Source of the DNA: Luidia sarsii
Taxonomy: Eukaryota > Echinodermata > Asteroidea > Paxillosida > Luidiidae
NCBI GenBank assembly: GCA_949987565.1
Contig: OX465102.1
Location: forward strand, 28,735,768-28,799,767
DNA: 64,000 nt
Direction of reading: 5' to 3'
Below, piece after piece: positions 1-12,300 of the stretch (position 1 is its first letter; each line of letters opens with the position of its first letter). A model generated the notes under the pieces. The model was given only the letters and a program-made list of their open reading frames with translations. It was not told the DNA's origin and made no database searches. The position numbers and the translations under genes were made by a program.

Positions 1-795
1 GAGAGAGGAGGCTGACTACCCACTCAGTGACGTCCCAGTCCTGCCCGGGAGAGAGGAGGCTAACTACCCACGGAGTGACGTCCTAGTCCTGTCCTGGAGA
101 GAGGATGCTAACTACCAACGCAGTGACGTCCCAGTCCTGCCCGGGAGAGAGGAGGCTAACTACCCACGCAGTGACGTCCCAGTCCTGCCCGGGAGAGAGG
201 GGCTAACTACCCACGCAGTGACGTCCCAGTCCTGCCCGTGAGAGAGGGGCTAACTACCCACGCAGTGACGTCCCAGTCCTGCCCGGGAGAGAGGGGCTAA
301 CTACCCACGCAGTGACGTCCCAGTCCTGCCCGGGAGAGAGGGGCTAACTACCCACTCAGTGACGTCCCAGTCCTGCCCGGGAGAGAGGAGGCTAACTACC
401 CACGCAGTGACGTCCCGGTCCTGCCCGGGAGAGAAGAGGCTAACTACCCACGCAGTGATGTCCCAGTCCTGCCCGGGAGAGAGGAGGCTAACTACCCACG
501 CAGTGACGTCCCAGTCCTGCCCGGGAGAGAGGAGGCTAACTACCCACGCAGTGACGTCCCAGTCCTGCCCGGGAGAGAGGGGCTAACTACCCACGCAGTG
601 ACGTCCCAGTCCTGCCCGGGAGAGAAGAGGCTAACTACCCACGCAGTGACGACCCGGTCCTGCCCGGGAGAGAAGAGGCTAACTACCCACGCAGTGGCGT
701 CCCAGTCCTGCCCGGGAGAGAGGAGGCTAACTACCCACGCAGTGACGTCCCAGTCCTGCCCGGGAGAGAGGATCTAGGAGGCTAACTACCCACGG
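1..795. repeat. 48-bp minisatellite, continues off the left edge
   Basis: About sixteen head-to-tail copies of a unit built on GTGACGTCCCAGTCCTGCCC followed by GGGAGAGAGGAGGCTAACTA and CCCACGCA. Some units lack two or three bases (GAGAGGGGCTAA variant). Because 48 is divisible by three, one frame stays open over runs of full-length units and gives a 16-residue periodic peptide; I read this as a by-product of the period, not a gene. Each unit carries TGACGTCC, a CRE-like half palindrome. The last unit is broken near 770-795. Confidence 0.95.
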
Positions 796-3387
796 AGTCC
801 GGAATGTTCTTTGAACACTCGTATACAAAACCCAGACTGGATGGAGATAGTTACACCATTATAGAGTAGTGTTGAGACCACTTTGGTGTTCAGTTGTCCA
901 ATTTGGATGTTTCGGGGATGTCCTCCAATACTCTTCAACTGGCCCGAGAGTTGAGTCCCAAACTACCAGTTACCCACAAGGTCACTGTGAAATTCGAACC
1001 CTGTTAATTATCCACACTATTCACAGTGTTTCAGATCTCATTTTAGTTTGGACTATGAACCCTAATTTTGGGAACAACCCAAACAAGCACTTATACATAC
1101 AGCAATTGAATTTCAAATTAATTAATTTCAAATTAACACTCTTAATGACTTTTTTGACTTAAGGTCATAAAAAACCGTTACAAATTGCTTACTGATTTAA
1201 TTAATCCTCTTAAGGTCCTCTTTATACTTTGATCCTGGCAGGACCTTAGAGGAAGGTACGATACTTGTCGTTGTGGAATCGAAACGTCAGGCCGCCTTGA
1301 TTTCTGGTGTTTTTTTACGCAAACCAGAACCAGTCGAAAGAGGCTTGTATAAATATTGCCAGCCAGTGGACGTGTCACGCGTTGACCCCAAATTTCTCGT
1401 CCACACAAATCGAATGTCACGTGAGCACAGCGAAAGCGGCCTTGAAAAAGGCTTCGGAAAATTGTCGTTTTCTATGCCTTAGCGTATCAAATCCTTTCAA
1501 ATCCAACTTTTCTAGGTAGTTGAAGATCTAATGCGTGCCTCCAATAAGGTTTTTCTTTTCCAAAAGGATGATTAATATGTATTTTGAGGGTTATTATTTT
1601 ACCGAAAAATCGACTGAAAAAGTGCGACGTAAATTCTTATTTTTCTCGACGAAAACAAAAGTCTCCTCTTAGCTGAGGTAATCATGGGAAAGAGTGTACC
1701 TTGATCTAGCAAAACCCCGTGAAGATGATGTCGTAGGTGTTTTAAGAATGCGATGTACACCTGAAGTTCTCAACGAGTCCCCCACTTTTTAACGTAGGGG
1801 ATCGGCCGCCATTATTCGAGCAGGAAAATCCGTGACCTTGTGACCTGAATGGAAAAGCGCGCGCCCTGATTGGACAATGCCAAGTTAGCCTGCTGAATAT
1901 TAATAAGTCATTGCTTGGGCACACATGAACTGTACATGTACTGCACGGCCGGGTATTGTAATTGTGATTGTGTACATGATATGTACAGTACACGTACATG
2001 TACTGTACATGTACACGAGCAGACCATGATTGTGTACGGAAATGGGCCTACTTCGGTGAAATCTCGCGAAAGTCGCCAATTTTCAGTTGGCGATTTGAGC
2101 CGAAAACGGAAAGGCTCCTCCTTGTATTATACATGTACATAAAGCATTCAATCTCCCCTTTCTCGTGAAATATGTGGTTTATTTCGACTGTTTTTAAGAA
2201 TTCGATGTACACCTACGGAAAACTGGCCGTCGGATTTTGGTCCAGAAAGTATGCTTTTTTTGGTCGCGCTGTTACATGTCCAAAATATTAACGAAAGTGG
2301 ACATATTTGATATGAAAATAGAGAGCACGATATCAGCTATCCACTTACTACGCCATCTTGGCAGCACCTATGCTACATCGGGGTATTTTCCTGTGTTTTC
2401 CGTAGTCTCGCAAAAACTCGTGTAAGCCGCGGCGCAAATTCGTGCGTGACCCCGGACGAGAAAACTCGGCTATAAAGGCCCGTACGCGTGACACGTCCAC
2501 TGGCTGTTGCCTTTATACGTGCAGACCAAAGAATTCCTTTACAGCACAGCTAGCATTTAGTTTGAGTGTAGTATAAAAAAATATATATACCAATTCATGT
2601 AACCCACTCCCTGAAAAAGCACCCCTTCACTGACCTTCACTTCTTTGTTGGCACTTTCGGTATCGCATTATCCCGGTACATCTCCTCCGAGTATGGGGAT
2701 ACTGATTATAGGGGTTAGGTGGAAAGTGGCTGCATGCAATGAACCGTCATCTTCAGAACTGTGAACTGTTCATCAGTAATGCCTGACTCCATCTCAATAA
2801 GGGGTTAGGTTACATGAAATCAATATACCACAGGCCCCCTGGAGTTTGATTATACTTAAATATAATGCATGGGTAATGCATGGGGTATAGAGATACTATT
2901 TTATCTCATGAGGTAGTTGATGCTCCGAAACCTAATTTTCCAATCGGTCAGTCTTTAGCTGTTTAACTGTTTCTTGCTGACGGCTATCTTGGCATATCTA
3001 TAAAGTGCACATGTTCATGCATGGTCAGATTGTAAATCAGAATGGGGCGTATACAATTATATCCCATTCTAATGTTAATTTGGGCACCTGGAAGTACACC
3101 GCCACCTCTCATCCGTAGAAATCGGTGTTGATATTGTGCAATTGGGTTATACAACAACAAGTGTACATAGTGACTTGCACAATTCATTTCTTGTGTGTGG
3201 GGGGGGGGAGGGGGTACTGGTGACCCAGATTCAAGCAACTTTCAAAAAGGGGGACGCCACCTCTACATGCATCATATAGTTAGTTTTCGAGCTGCAATGC
3301 GAATGTAGTAGACTGTGTAGAATTGTGGCGTGGAATAGCAAAGATCTGTGAGGATTTTTTCATTACTGGCATCGGGTTCCTGTAACA
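796..3387. other. 5' flank of SLC6 copy A, no gene recognised
   Basis: AT-rich, no exon-like open frame. It contains a degenerate hairpin-family remnant (about 1200-1290), an inverted-repeat-bounded block (separate entry) and a G-run at 3200-3215. Promoter and any non-coding 5' exon of the SLC6 gene should lie here, but I see no decisive core element. Confidence 0.6.
1340..2515. repeat. Possible non-autonomous DNA element bounded by inverted repeats
   Basis: The word GCCAGTGGACGTGTCACGCG near 1360-1382 recurs in inverted orientation near 2485-2505, with further matching sequence around both copies (CTCGTCC, TATAAA). Inside, GATGTACACCT occurs in direct repeat near 1752 and 2203. No transposase frame is visible. 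The ends are not sharp, so this may be an old element or a nested pair. Confidence 0.35.
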
Positions 3388-3396
3388 ATGGAGGAG
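3388..3396 (+). CDS. SLC6 copy A coding exon 1 (start, MEE), inferred
   Basis: ATG GAG GAG is followed directly by the donor GTGAGA. The start context ACAATGG has A at -3 and G at +4. The phase is 0, as the next exon needs. No other start upstream of 3868 pairs so well with a donor, but a tiny exon like this needs transcript support. Confidence 0.45.
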
Positions 3397-6300
3397 GTGA
3401 GACAGTTAGACATGGTTCTTTTTGGCCTCTGTGCTGTTTTGTAACCAACGAAATTCTGCGTATCAGCCTAGTCCGAGTAACTTGGACCCTTACAATCGCC
3501 CTTTAAAAAAAAAATTGAGATTTTAAAATTGAGATTGAGTTTACTATTAATAAACTGTGCTGACATTCTGCCATTCAATGTTGTCGGTGGCGACCTTTAG
3601 CGATCGACCAATCTGAATTTTCTAGAAAAAATGCGGTTTTAGTTCATTTCTTTTAGACTGTATTCTTTTCAGCTTCTGACATTTGGGGGTCTATAAGCAT
3701 CCCCTCATAACTTAAGAGGAACCACAAAAGTTCTTTCCAAGAAAAATGAGAGAAATTGTGAAATTGTTAATCTCAGAAGTGTGGTTCGAAGGTCGTTTTT
3801 GACGACGCCGGACAATTTCTGGAACCATTCAGAGACATTCTTTTCCTCGTTTCATCTTGGATTGCAGAAACGGGTGGCAGCCAGCGGCTCAGGGTCGGAG
3901 CCGGAGAAGCGGGAGACTTGGGGGAGTCATCTGGACTTCATTTTGACCTGTATCGGTTTTGCCGTAGGACTGGGTCCCGTGTGGCGTTTCCCCTACCTGT
4001 GCTACCAGAATGGAGGCGGTGAGTGCCTCCGTATAGGAATATAAGGTGGCCCCGAAGTGCCACACCGCTTGGCTATACCAATAATGATCAGCACATGAGT
4101 GTTGGATCATTATTTAACCTATCACTCGTCGTAACAGTGCGATCAGTCGCAAGGCAATAAGCGATGTTTACAAACTGCCTCGGCAGATGAGACCTCTTGT
4201 CATGGTGACATTGAGATCCAGAGGACGACGTGCCTTGGATTCACAGGTCTGCAGACTTCCATCTACAGTATAATGACGATAAAGCAGGCTTTATAAAAAC
4301 CCATAGGCCTGGCCATGGTCTTCTGTCGATTTGGGGCAGTTGGAAATCTGACTTGCAATCTGACCTTATGAAATTGTATATAAAGGGGATTATGATTGCT
4401 CTAAAAGGGTGGCCGATAGATAATGATTTCCATGAATCAGTGCAACAAAATTGAGACAATAAAAGAGAACAATGCTGACGAAAAACGATTGTCTTAGGTT
4501 TGGTAAAATTTCACTCAACATTTCAACGGGCCATAACAATCAAGGCTTGATGCAATTTGTATCCACTTTTCTTTGAGCGGGGCACATTTTGTTGATGAAT
4601 TCATTTTCCAGGTGCGTTTCTTGTTCCCTACGCCATCACGCTGTTTGTGGCCGGTGTTCCTCTGTTCTATCTGGAGCTGGTCTTTGGACAGTTCGCCAGC
4701 CTGGGAGCCGTGGCCGTGTGGAAGATCAGCCCCATCTTCACGGGTAAATGCCGGACGGAGGGGAGTTCAAACTATCCATGGTGGAGGTAGCAAGTCAAGG
4801 GGTGTTTTCTGGGGACACCGTGTAAATACATGTACATGACTGTATATCTCTTTTCACCGAGGGTCTGTCCTACCTGAGGCAATAAGCACTAAAAGTGCTT
4901 AGTGCTTTGCTTAGTGCTTTTCAGCAGGAAATCGGACAATCGGACTCAGTGCTGATTACATCCAATAGGGCAAACCCTACTTTTTTGTTTCGGATTCATA
5001 GCTTATAGGATATACAAGTGGAACTTTGGCTGGCAACCAGGGAAGGCTTTTCATGCTTATGCAAATATCGGCGCTTAAGCAGCTCTTTGAAATTGGCCCC
5101 AGTTCTCCTTTGATTGTCATCAGTCGTTCGTCAGTAAGACATGGTTCCATGGTAAGACTATAGCACAGCTGCATGTGCTTGATACACACCCACTGCTTGT
5201 GCTGTCATGCTGGCATCTCTTTTCCTCTTGGAAGTTTTCTTCTTTTGCCTCCTCACTCAGGCGTGGGCATCGGTATGATCATCATAGCTATCCTGGTGGC
5301 TATCTACTACAACGTCCTCGTTGCCTGGACCATGTACTACCTCATCTGCTCCTGCACCACCCAGCCGCTGCCCTGGTCCAGCTGCGGCAACGAGTGGAAC
5401 ACCGAGAACTGCTTCAACGTGTCCATGAACTACACCCTGGCGGAGCGGGAGAACCTGACCAGGCCCAGCGACGAGTTCTGGCAGTGAGTTCCTGGGCGCG
5501 GGGGAGACTGGGTCCCAGACTGCGCTTACCACATGCTTACATGTGTGTGTGTCCACTGGCTATGGCTGACTGTAACACACACGCCTATGGGAATTGGCTA
5601 CAGTCGCTAATCGGCTTCCATGCATAGACCCACGTGTAATTGGACAAGGGCTTAAGATGCTAGACTGACAGGATCTTACAGTCAGGAGCCAGTCTGTGAA
5701 CCTATACCTTTTACGAAAGCAGACGATGGGCAGACCATAGGTTTTTTTATGCGGTCGACCTTTCTACTGGGAATGCCAGATCGCCCGAGTCTCCGTTGCT
5801 CTCCAAAGGCAAACGAGTGAATAATTCACACTCTCAAGGAGTGAAAATCGCTTCAACAAGCCAAACTCCGCTCAAAAAGAGTGAAAAACACTGTAAAAAA
5901 ATGTGAAAACCGCTCAGAGTCGAGTGAAACCCCACTCTTGTAAGGAGTAGCAGGAGCCAGAGTTGTCCTCCATATGAATCCTCTATAGAGTGGTGTTTCA
6001 CTCCATTCTTAGCGGTTTCCACACCTCTTACAGTGGTTTCCACTCTTTTCGGGCGGTTTCGGCTTTTCTTGAGGAAATGTCACTCTTTGTGCGCGTGGAT
6101 TATTCACTCTTTTGCATTAAGAGAGTGCCCAACACAGCAACGAGCGTAAAATGGTCTTTGTCATTGTTTTTTGTTTTGTTTTTCCAAATTGTTTTAGAAT
6201 AAAAGTAAAACAAGATCTCGGTAATTTTTCTTTACTTAAAAAAATGTATAGGCCTATGAATTGAAGAAAAAGACTGTGTTACCTGGAGATCCATGGGCAG

Positions 6301-9300
6301 TCAATGGTTGAATTGCTTCTGACTGTCGGTCCTATCAAGCAAAGATTAGTTGACTATTAATGGGAGGCCACCATCTAAGGGCAGGAGAGCTCATCGGGTG
6401 GGAAGATTGCTGGTACGCAAAACCGGAGGGCTCGGGTTCATTTCTAGGTCCATGCAGTGAAATTTTTCTCTGTCACTTGTGTTTTTTTTCTTTCTTTTTA
6501 ATTAAAAAAATGCTGATAGGCCTAACTGCTGATGACTGACTCAGATGACCGAAATGCAAGTCCCGAAATTGTAGATTTGATCCTAGCTAGAGCTTCCTCA
6601 AAGTACAGTGACCATTTCATCCTGCCACTGGTGATTAAGGTCGTGCTCAGTTCAAAATGACAAGCTTTCAAGATCTGCATTTGGGGCATTGTTATCAGTA
6701 AGCCGTTTGTAACTTGTTTGTTTTAACTCTAAAGCCAGTTTATTGCAGATACCTGTTATTTCATAGCCAACGGAGAAACTGCAAAGATTTATCCGATCGA
6801 CGAACGATCCATTTAAAGGACAGACTGGCATTCAATGATTTCTTTTTCTGCTCGGTCAATTTACAATCTTGCAGCCGTCACGTTCACCAGTTGACAGACG
6901 GTATACATGACATGGGCAGCATTCGAATGGAGCTTCTCGGTTGTCTAGCGCTAGCCTGGGCGATTGTCTACCTGTGCGTCTGCAAGGGCATCAAAGCGTC
7001 TGGAAAGGTAAGTCCAAGCTGGAAAATCCCCCTCCAGTCTTCCTTCACGTGCGTATGGGAACCTCTTGTTATTATTCGTATGTATAAAACCACAGCATTA
7101 CAAAACATGTTCAGAAATATTGGCAGTTGGTGAGGTTTCAGTCACCAGATCAGGATGATCAAGTTCAGTGAGTTGACAGGGCGGACCTATCACATTGCAG
7201 TCATTGATGACATGGCAGTGAGTGTGATAGTGAGTGGATAGGGCGGACCTATCACATTACAGTCGTTGATGACATGGCAGTGAGTGTGATAGTGAGTGGA
7301 TATGGTGGACCTATCACATTGCAGTCTTGATGACATGGCAGTGAGTGTGGTAGTGAGTGGATAGGGTGGACCTATCACATTGCAGTCTTGATGACATGGC
7401 AGTGAGTGTGATAGTGAGTGGATATGGTGGACCTATCACATTGCAGTCTTGATGACATGGCAGTGAGTGTGGTAGTGAGTGGATATGGTGGACCTATCAC
7501 ATTGCAGTCATTGATGACATGGCAGTGAGTGTGGTAGTGAGTGGATATGGTGGACCTATCACATTGCAGTCATTGATGACATGGCAGTGAGTGTGATAGT
7601 GAGTGGATAGGGTGGACCTATCACATTGCAGTCTTGATGACATGGCAGTGAGTGTGATAGTGAGTGGATATGGTGGACCTATCACATTGCAGTCTTGATG
7701 ACATGGCAGTGAGTGTGGTAGTGAGTGGATATGGTGGACCTATCACATTACAGTCATTGATGACATGGCAGTGAGTGTGATAGTGAGTGGATAGGGTGGA
7801 CCTATCACATTGCAGTCTTGATGACATGGCAGTGAGTGTGATAGTGAGTGGATATGGTGGACCTATCACATTGCAGTCTTGATGACATGGCAGTGAGTGT
7901 GGTAGTGAGTGGATATGGCGGACCTATCACATTGCAGTCATTGATGACATGGCAGTGAGTGTGATAGTGAGTGGATATGGTGGACCTATCACATTACAGT
8001 CATTGATGACATGGCAGTGAGTGTGATAGTGAGTGGATAGGGTGGACCTATCACATTGCAGTCTTGATGACATGGCAGTGAGTGTGATAGTGAGTGGATA
8101 TGGTGGACCTATCACATTGCAGTCTTGATGACATGGCAGTGAGTGTGGTAGTGAGTGGATATGGCGGACCTATCACATTGCAGTCATTGATGACATGGCA
8201 GTGAGTGTGATAGTGAGTGGATATGGTGGACCTATCACATTGCAGTCGTTGATGACATGGCAGTGAGTGTGATAGTGAGTGGATATGGTGGACCTATCAC
8301 ATTGCAGTCTTGATGACATGGCAGTGAGTGTGATAGTGAGTGGATAGGGTGGACCTATCACATTGCAGTCTTGATGACATGGCAGTGAGTGTGATAGTGA
8401 GTGGATAGGGTGGACCTATCACATTGCAGTCGTTGATGACATGGCAGTGAGTGTGATAGTGAGTGGATAGGGTGGACCTATCACATTGCAGTCTTGATGA
8501 CATGGCAGTGAGTGTGATAGTGAGTGGATATGGTGGACCTATCACATTGCAGTCTTGATGACATGGCAGTGAGTGTGATAGTGAGTGGATATGGTGGACC
8601 TATCACATTGCAGTCGTTGATGACATGGCAGTGAGTGTGATAGTGAGTGGATAGGGTGGACCTATCACATTGCAGTCGTTGATGACATGGCAGTGAGTGT
8701 GATAGTGAGTGGATAGGGTGGACCTATCACATTGCAGTCTTGATGACATGGCAGTGAGTGTGATAGTGAGTGGATAGGGTGGACCTATCACATTGCAGTC
8801 TTGATGACATGGCAGTGAGTGTGATAGTGAGTGGATAGGGTGGACCTATCACATTGCAGTCGTTGATGACATGGCAGTGAGTGTGATAGTGAGTGGATAG
8901 GGTGGACCTATCACATTGCAGTCTTGATGACATGGCAGTGAGTGTGATAGTGAGTGGATATGGTGGACCTATCACATTGCAGTCATTGATGACATGGCAG
9001 TGAGTGTGATAGTGAGTGGATATGGTGGACCTATCACATTGCAGTCTTGATGACATGGCAGTGAGTGTGATAGTGAGTGGATATGGTGGACCTATCACAT
9101 TGCAGTCTTGATGACATGGCAGTGAGTGTGATAGTGAGTGGATATGGTGGACCTATCACATTGCAGTCTTGATGACATGGCAGTGAGTGTGATAGTGAGT
9201 GGATATGGTGGACCTATCACATTGCAGTCTTGATGACATGGCAGTGAGTGTGGTAGTGAGTGGATATGGTGGACCTATCACATTACAGTCATTGATGACA

Positions 9301-12300
9301 TGGCAGTGAGTGTGATAGTGAGTGGATATGGTGGACCTATCACATTGCAGTCTTGATGACATGGCAGTGAGTGTGATAGTGAGTGGATATGGTGGACCTA
9401 TCACATTGCAGTCTTGATGACATGGCAGTGAGTGTGATAGTGAGTGGATAGGGTGGACCTATCACATTGCAGTCGTTGATGACATGGCAGTGAGTGTGAT
9501 AGTGAGTGGATAGGGTGGACCTATCACATTACAGTCATTGATGACATGGCAGTGAGTGTGGTAGTGAGTGGATAGGGTGGACCTATCACATTGCAGTCGT
9601 TGATGACATGGCAGTGAGTGTGGTAGTGAGTGGATAGGGTGGACCTATCACATTACAGTCATTGATGACATGGCAGTGAGTGTGGTAGTGAGTGGATAGG
9701 GTGGACCTATCACATTGCAGTCGTTGATGACATGGCAGTGAGTGTGGTAGTGAGTGGATAGGGTGGACCTATCACATTACAGTCATTGATGACATGGCAG
9801 TGAGTGTGGTAGTGAGTGGATAGGGTGGACCTATCACATTACAGTCATCATGACGTACATGGCAGTGAGTGTGGAGATCTGAGTCTGCGATACCTCCGCT
9901 TTTTTTCAAGCTCGCTTCATCAATAATTGACCAGCTGCAGTCTGTGGTATGTTGAGCTGTAGGCCCTATACTCATCAGGGCTTTCTTGGTCGGTAATTGC
10001 ATCCATGGAGGCCAGTTGAATGACCAGTTTTCTACTAGATTTAAGCGTCTGATGAGTACCAGCAAGCTCTGCTGGATCTCTGTCTCCTATGTTTTTACCA
10101 AACGGACATACAGGGTTGGTTTTCTAGATTTCAGCCCGCAATTAGGTGTGTCCTCATACATGATCTAAACCCTACAATGGTTCCAGTCCCCCACTAATCA
10201 TTAGGTTAATGTGATCTACCTGTCTCTGATCAGACTGCAATCTGTCTGTGTCACAGGAATGTAGTATATCAACGGCCTGATGTTTCAATCCCAGCAGGGC
10301 CTTTAAGGCAGATTGATTCTGCCTTTGAGAGAGGTCCTACCAGGATCGGAACGTCAGGCCCTCCACATTTTGGTAACCTAAAGTCAGTAGGGCCTATAAG
10401 CATAATATTATAATTACGTGTATGTGTTGCTTCAGGTTGTATACTTTACGGGCATATTTCCGTACGTCGTTCTCATCATCCTGCTTGGGAGAGGGGCGTC
10501 GTTGCCCGGTGCTGGCCGAGGGGTGGAGTTCTACATCAAGCCCACATTCAGCGATCTCCTGGATCCAAAGGTGAGACACGGCTGGCCGTCCGCGTACGTG
10601 TCCCAGGTACCCGTCCGCCGTGTATTTCCGACACGTAGGTTGATAATTGTTCTCCTGGACCAGAGTTCAGCATTCGCTGTCGGCACGTATGATCAATTGG
10701 GCATCCTGTCCCTAAGATTGCAGGGCCTCGACCCAATCCCCGGTGGCGTATTTTTTTTTTCCAGGACGGGAAAGGCCACCATTATCATAAAGGCGCGCTA
10801 TTGGTTGCATTTTGTCGACGCATGGTGAATTATCATGAAAATCATTCCAATTGCCCACCCAAATCGTGATTTAAGTACACTGTATGGTGTACATGTAGGC
10901 CTACAATCTGTACATGTACATGTAGATACATATACAGTGTAGGCCTACATAATGTAACTATATTATATAGTGTATACAACACCACAGGCGTGTACTTAAG
11001 ATGTCCGTGCGCAAAAATAGCATGAATAATTCACCATGTCTGAATAAAAAGCAACCAATAGCGCGCATTTATGTTAATGGTGGCCTTTCCCATCCTGGGA
11101 AAAAAATTCGCTCCCCGGTGTGGAAGCCCTGCAATATTATCGTAGAGCCTCCATTCTGTGCGGTGCTTTGCCCAATGCGTGTTGATCTGAGATGTTTGCC
11201 ATTCGAAGAGGGTTCGCCCTGCCTGGTGTGTAGTTAGCGCTGTATGTTCTGTGCTTTGCTCTATTGCCTGGTGATCTGTGTAGATGAAAATGTCCTTCAA
11301 TGAGGGTTTGCCCTCCCATTACAACCAATGTAATTGGTATTACTCGTCCCTCTTACTCGTGCAGCCGTGGAAGGATGCGGCCAACCAAGTTTGTTATTCC
11401 CTGGGAATCTCCTTTGGCTCCTTGACCACGATGGCAAGCTACAACAAGTTCCACAACAACTGTCAAAGGTAAAGCCAGTTCTGGTCCCGTCTCCTAAGTC
11501 ACAAAAAAGGGTTGAAGTCTTCATTCCGAGTCACAACATTTGATACTTCATTCGGAGAGAATACTGCAGAATCCTAACTGATTACGTGATTCAATATCTT
11601 GGCAAGGTTCTATGTGCGCTATAGCGATCTCAGTATCACATAATAAGCAAATGTTAGAACCTACCGGCTCTGAGATGGTCGTTCTCGGCATATGACTTTT
11701 AATCCGTTCACCCCAACTTTGAGCTCGGCCTCGGCCTCATTGAATGCTATATCAAGCCCCTCCCCTCCAGTCCACCCATGCACAGCTGTCCTACAAGGAG
11801 TCTACCAGTCCAGAGTGGTGATTCCACCGGTCAATTTCACAATAGGTCGCGCTGGGCGGGAAGGCCACGGGTGGAGTATACTCGAGCTCTTCTGACTATG
11901 AACGGACTGTGTTGGCGCAAACCTTTCGGCTTCAAGTCTGTTCTCTGCCTCCTCCTCCTATATATCCTCACCGTGCTGCAGGGATGCCGTGTTTGTCTCG
12001 CTGTGTAACTGCGGCACCAGCATACTGGCGGGCTTCGTCATCTTCTCCACGTTGGGATTCATGGCGGAGACCAGCGGCCAGAGTGTGCGCGATGTGGCAA
12101 CCAGCGGTATGTCGATCGTCATTCTGCCTGGCATGGCTTCCTCTGAACCCAGGGGTTGTGATTCATCGAGATTAATTTGAGTTATCTGTTCATTTAGACG
12201 TATCGATTGTCTTGTTCATTCTTTCAAGTTTTCTTTTCAATTTTTTTTTTTATTTTTTTTTCTTCAAATTTGTTCAAAAGTTCAAAAGTTCCCAGTGCTT

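Noticed and set aside
7190..9404. Several minus-strand frames with the repeated peptide MIGPPYPLT
   Set aside because: Produced by the 61/62-bp minisatellite; they break whenever unit length changes.
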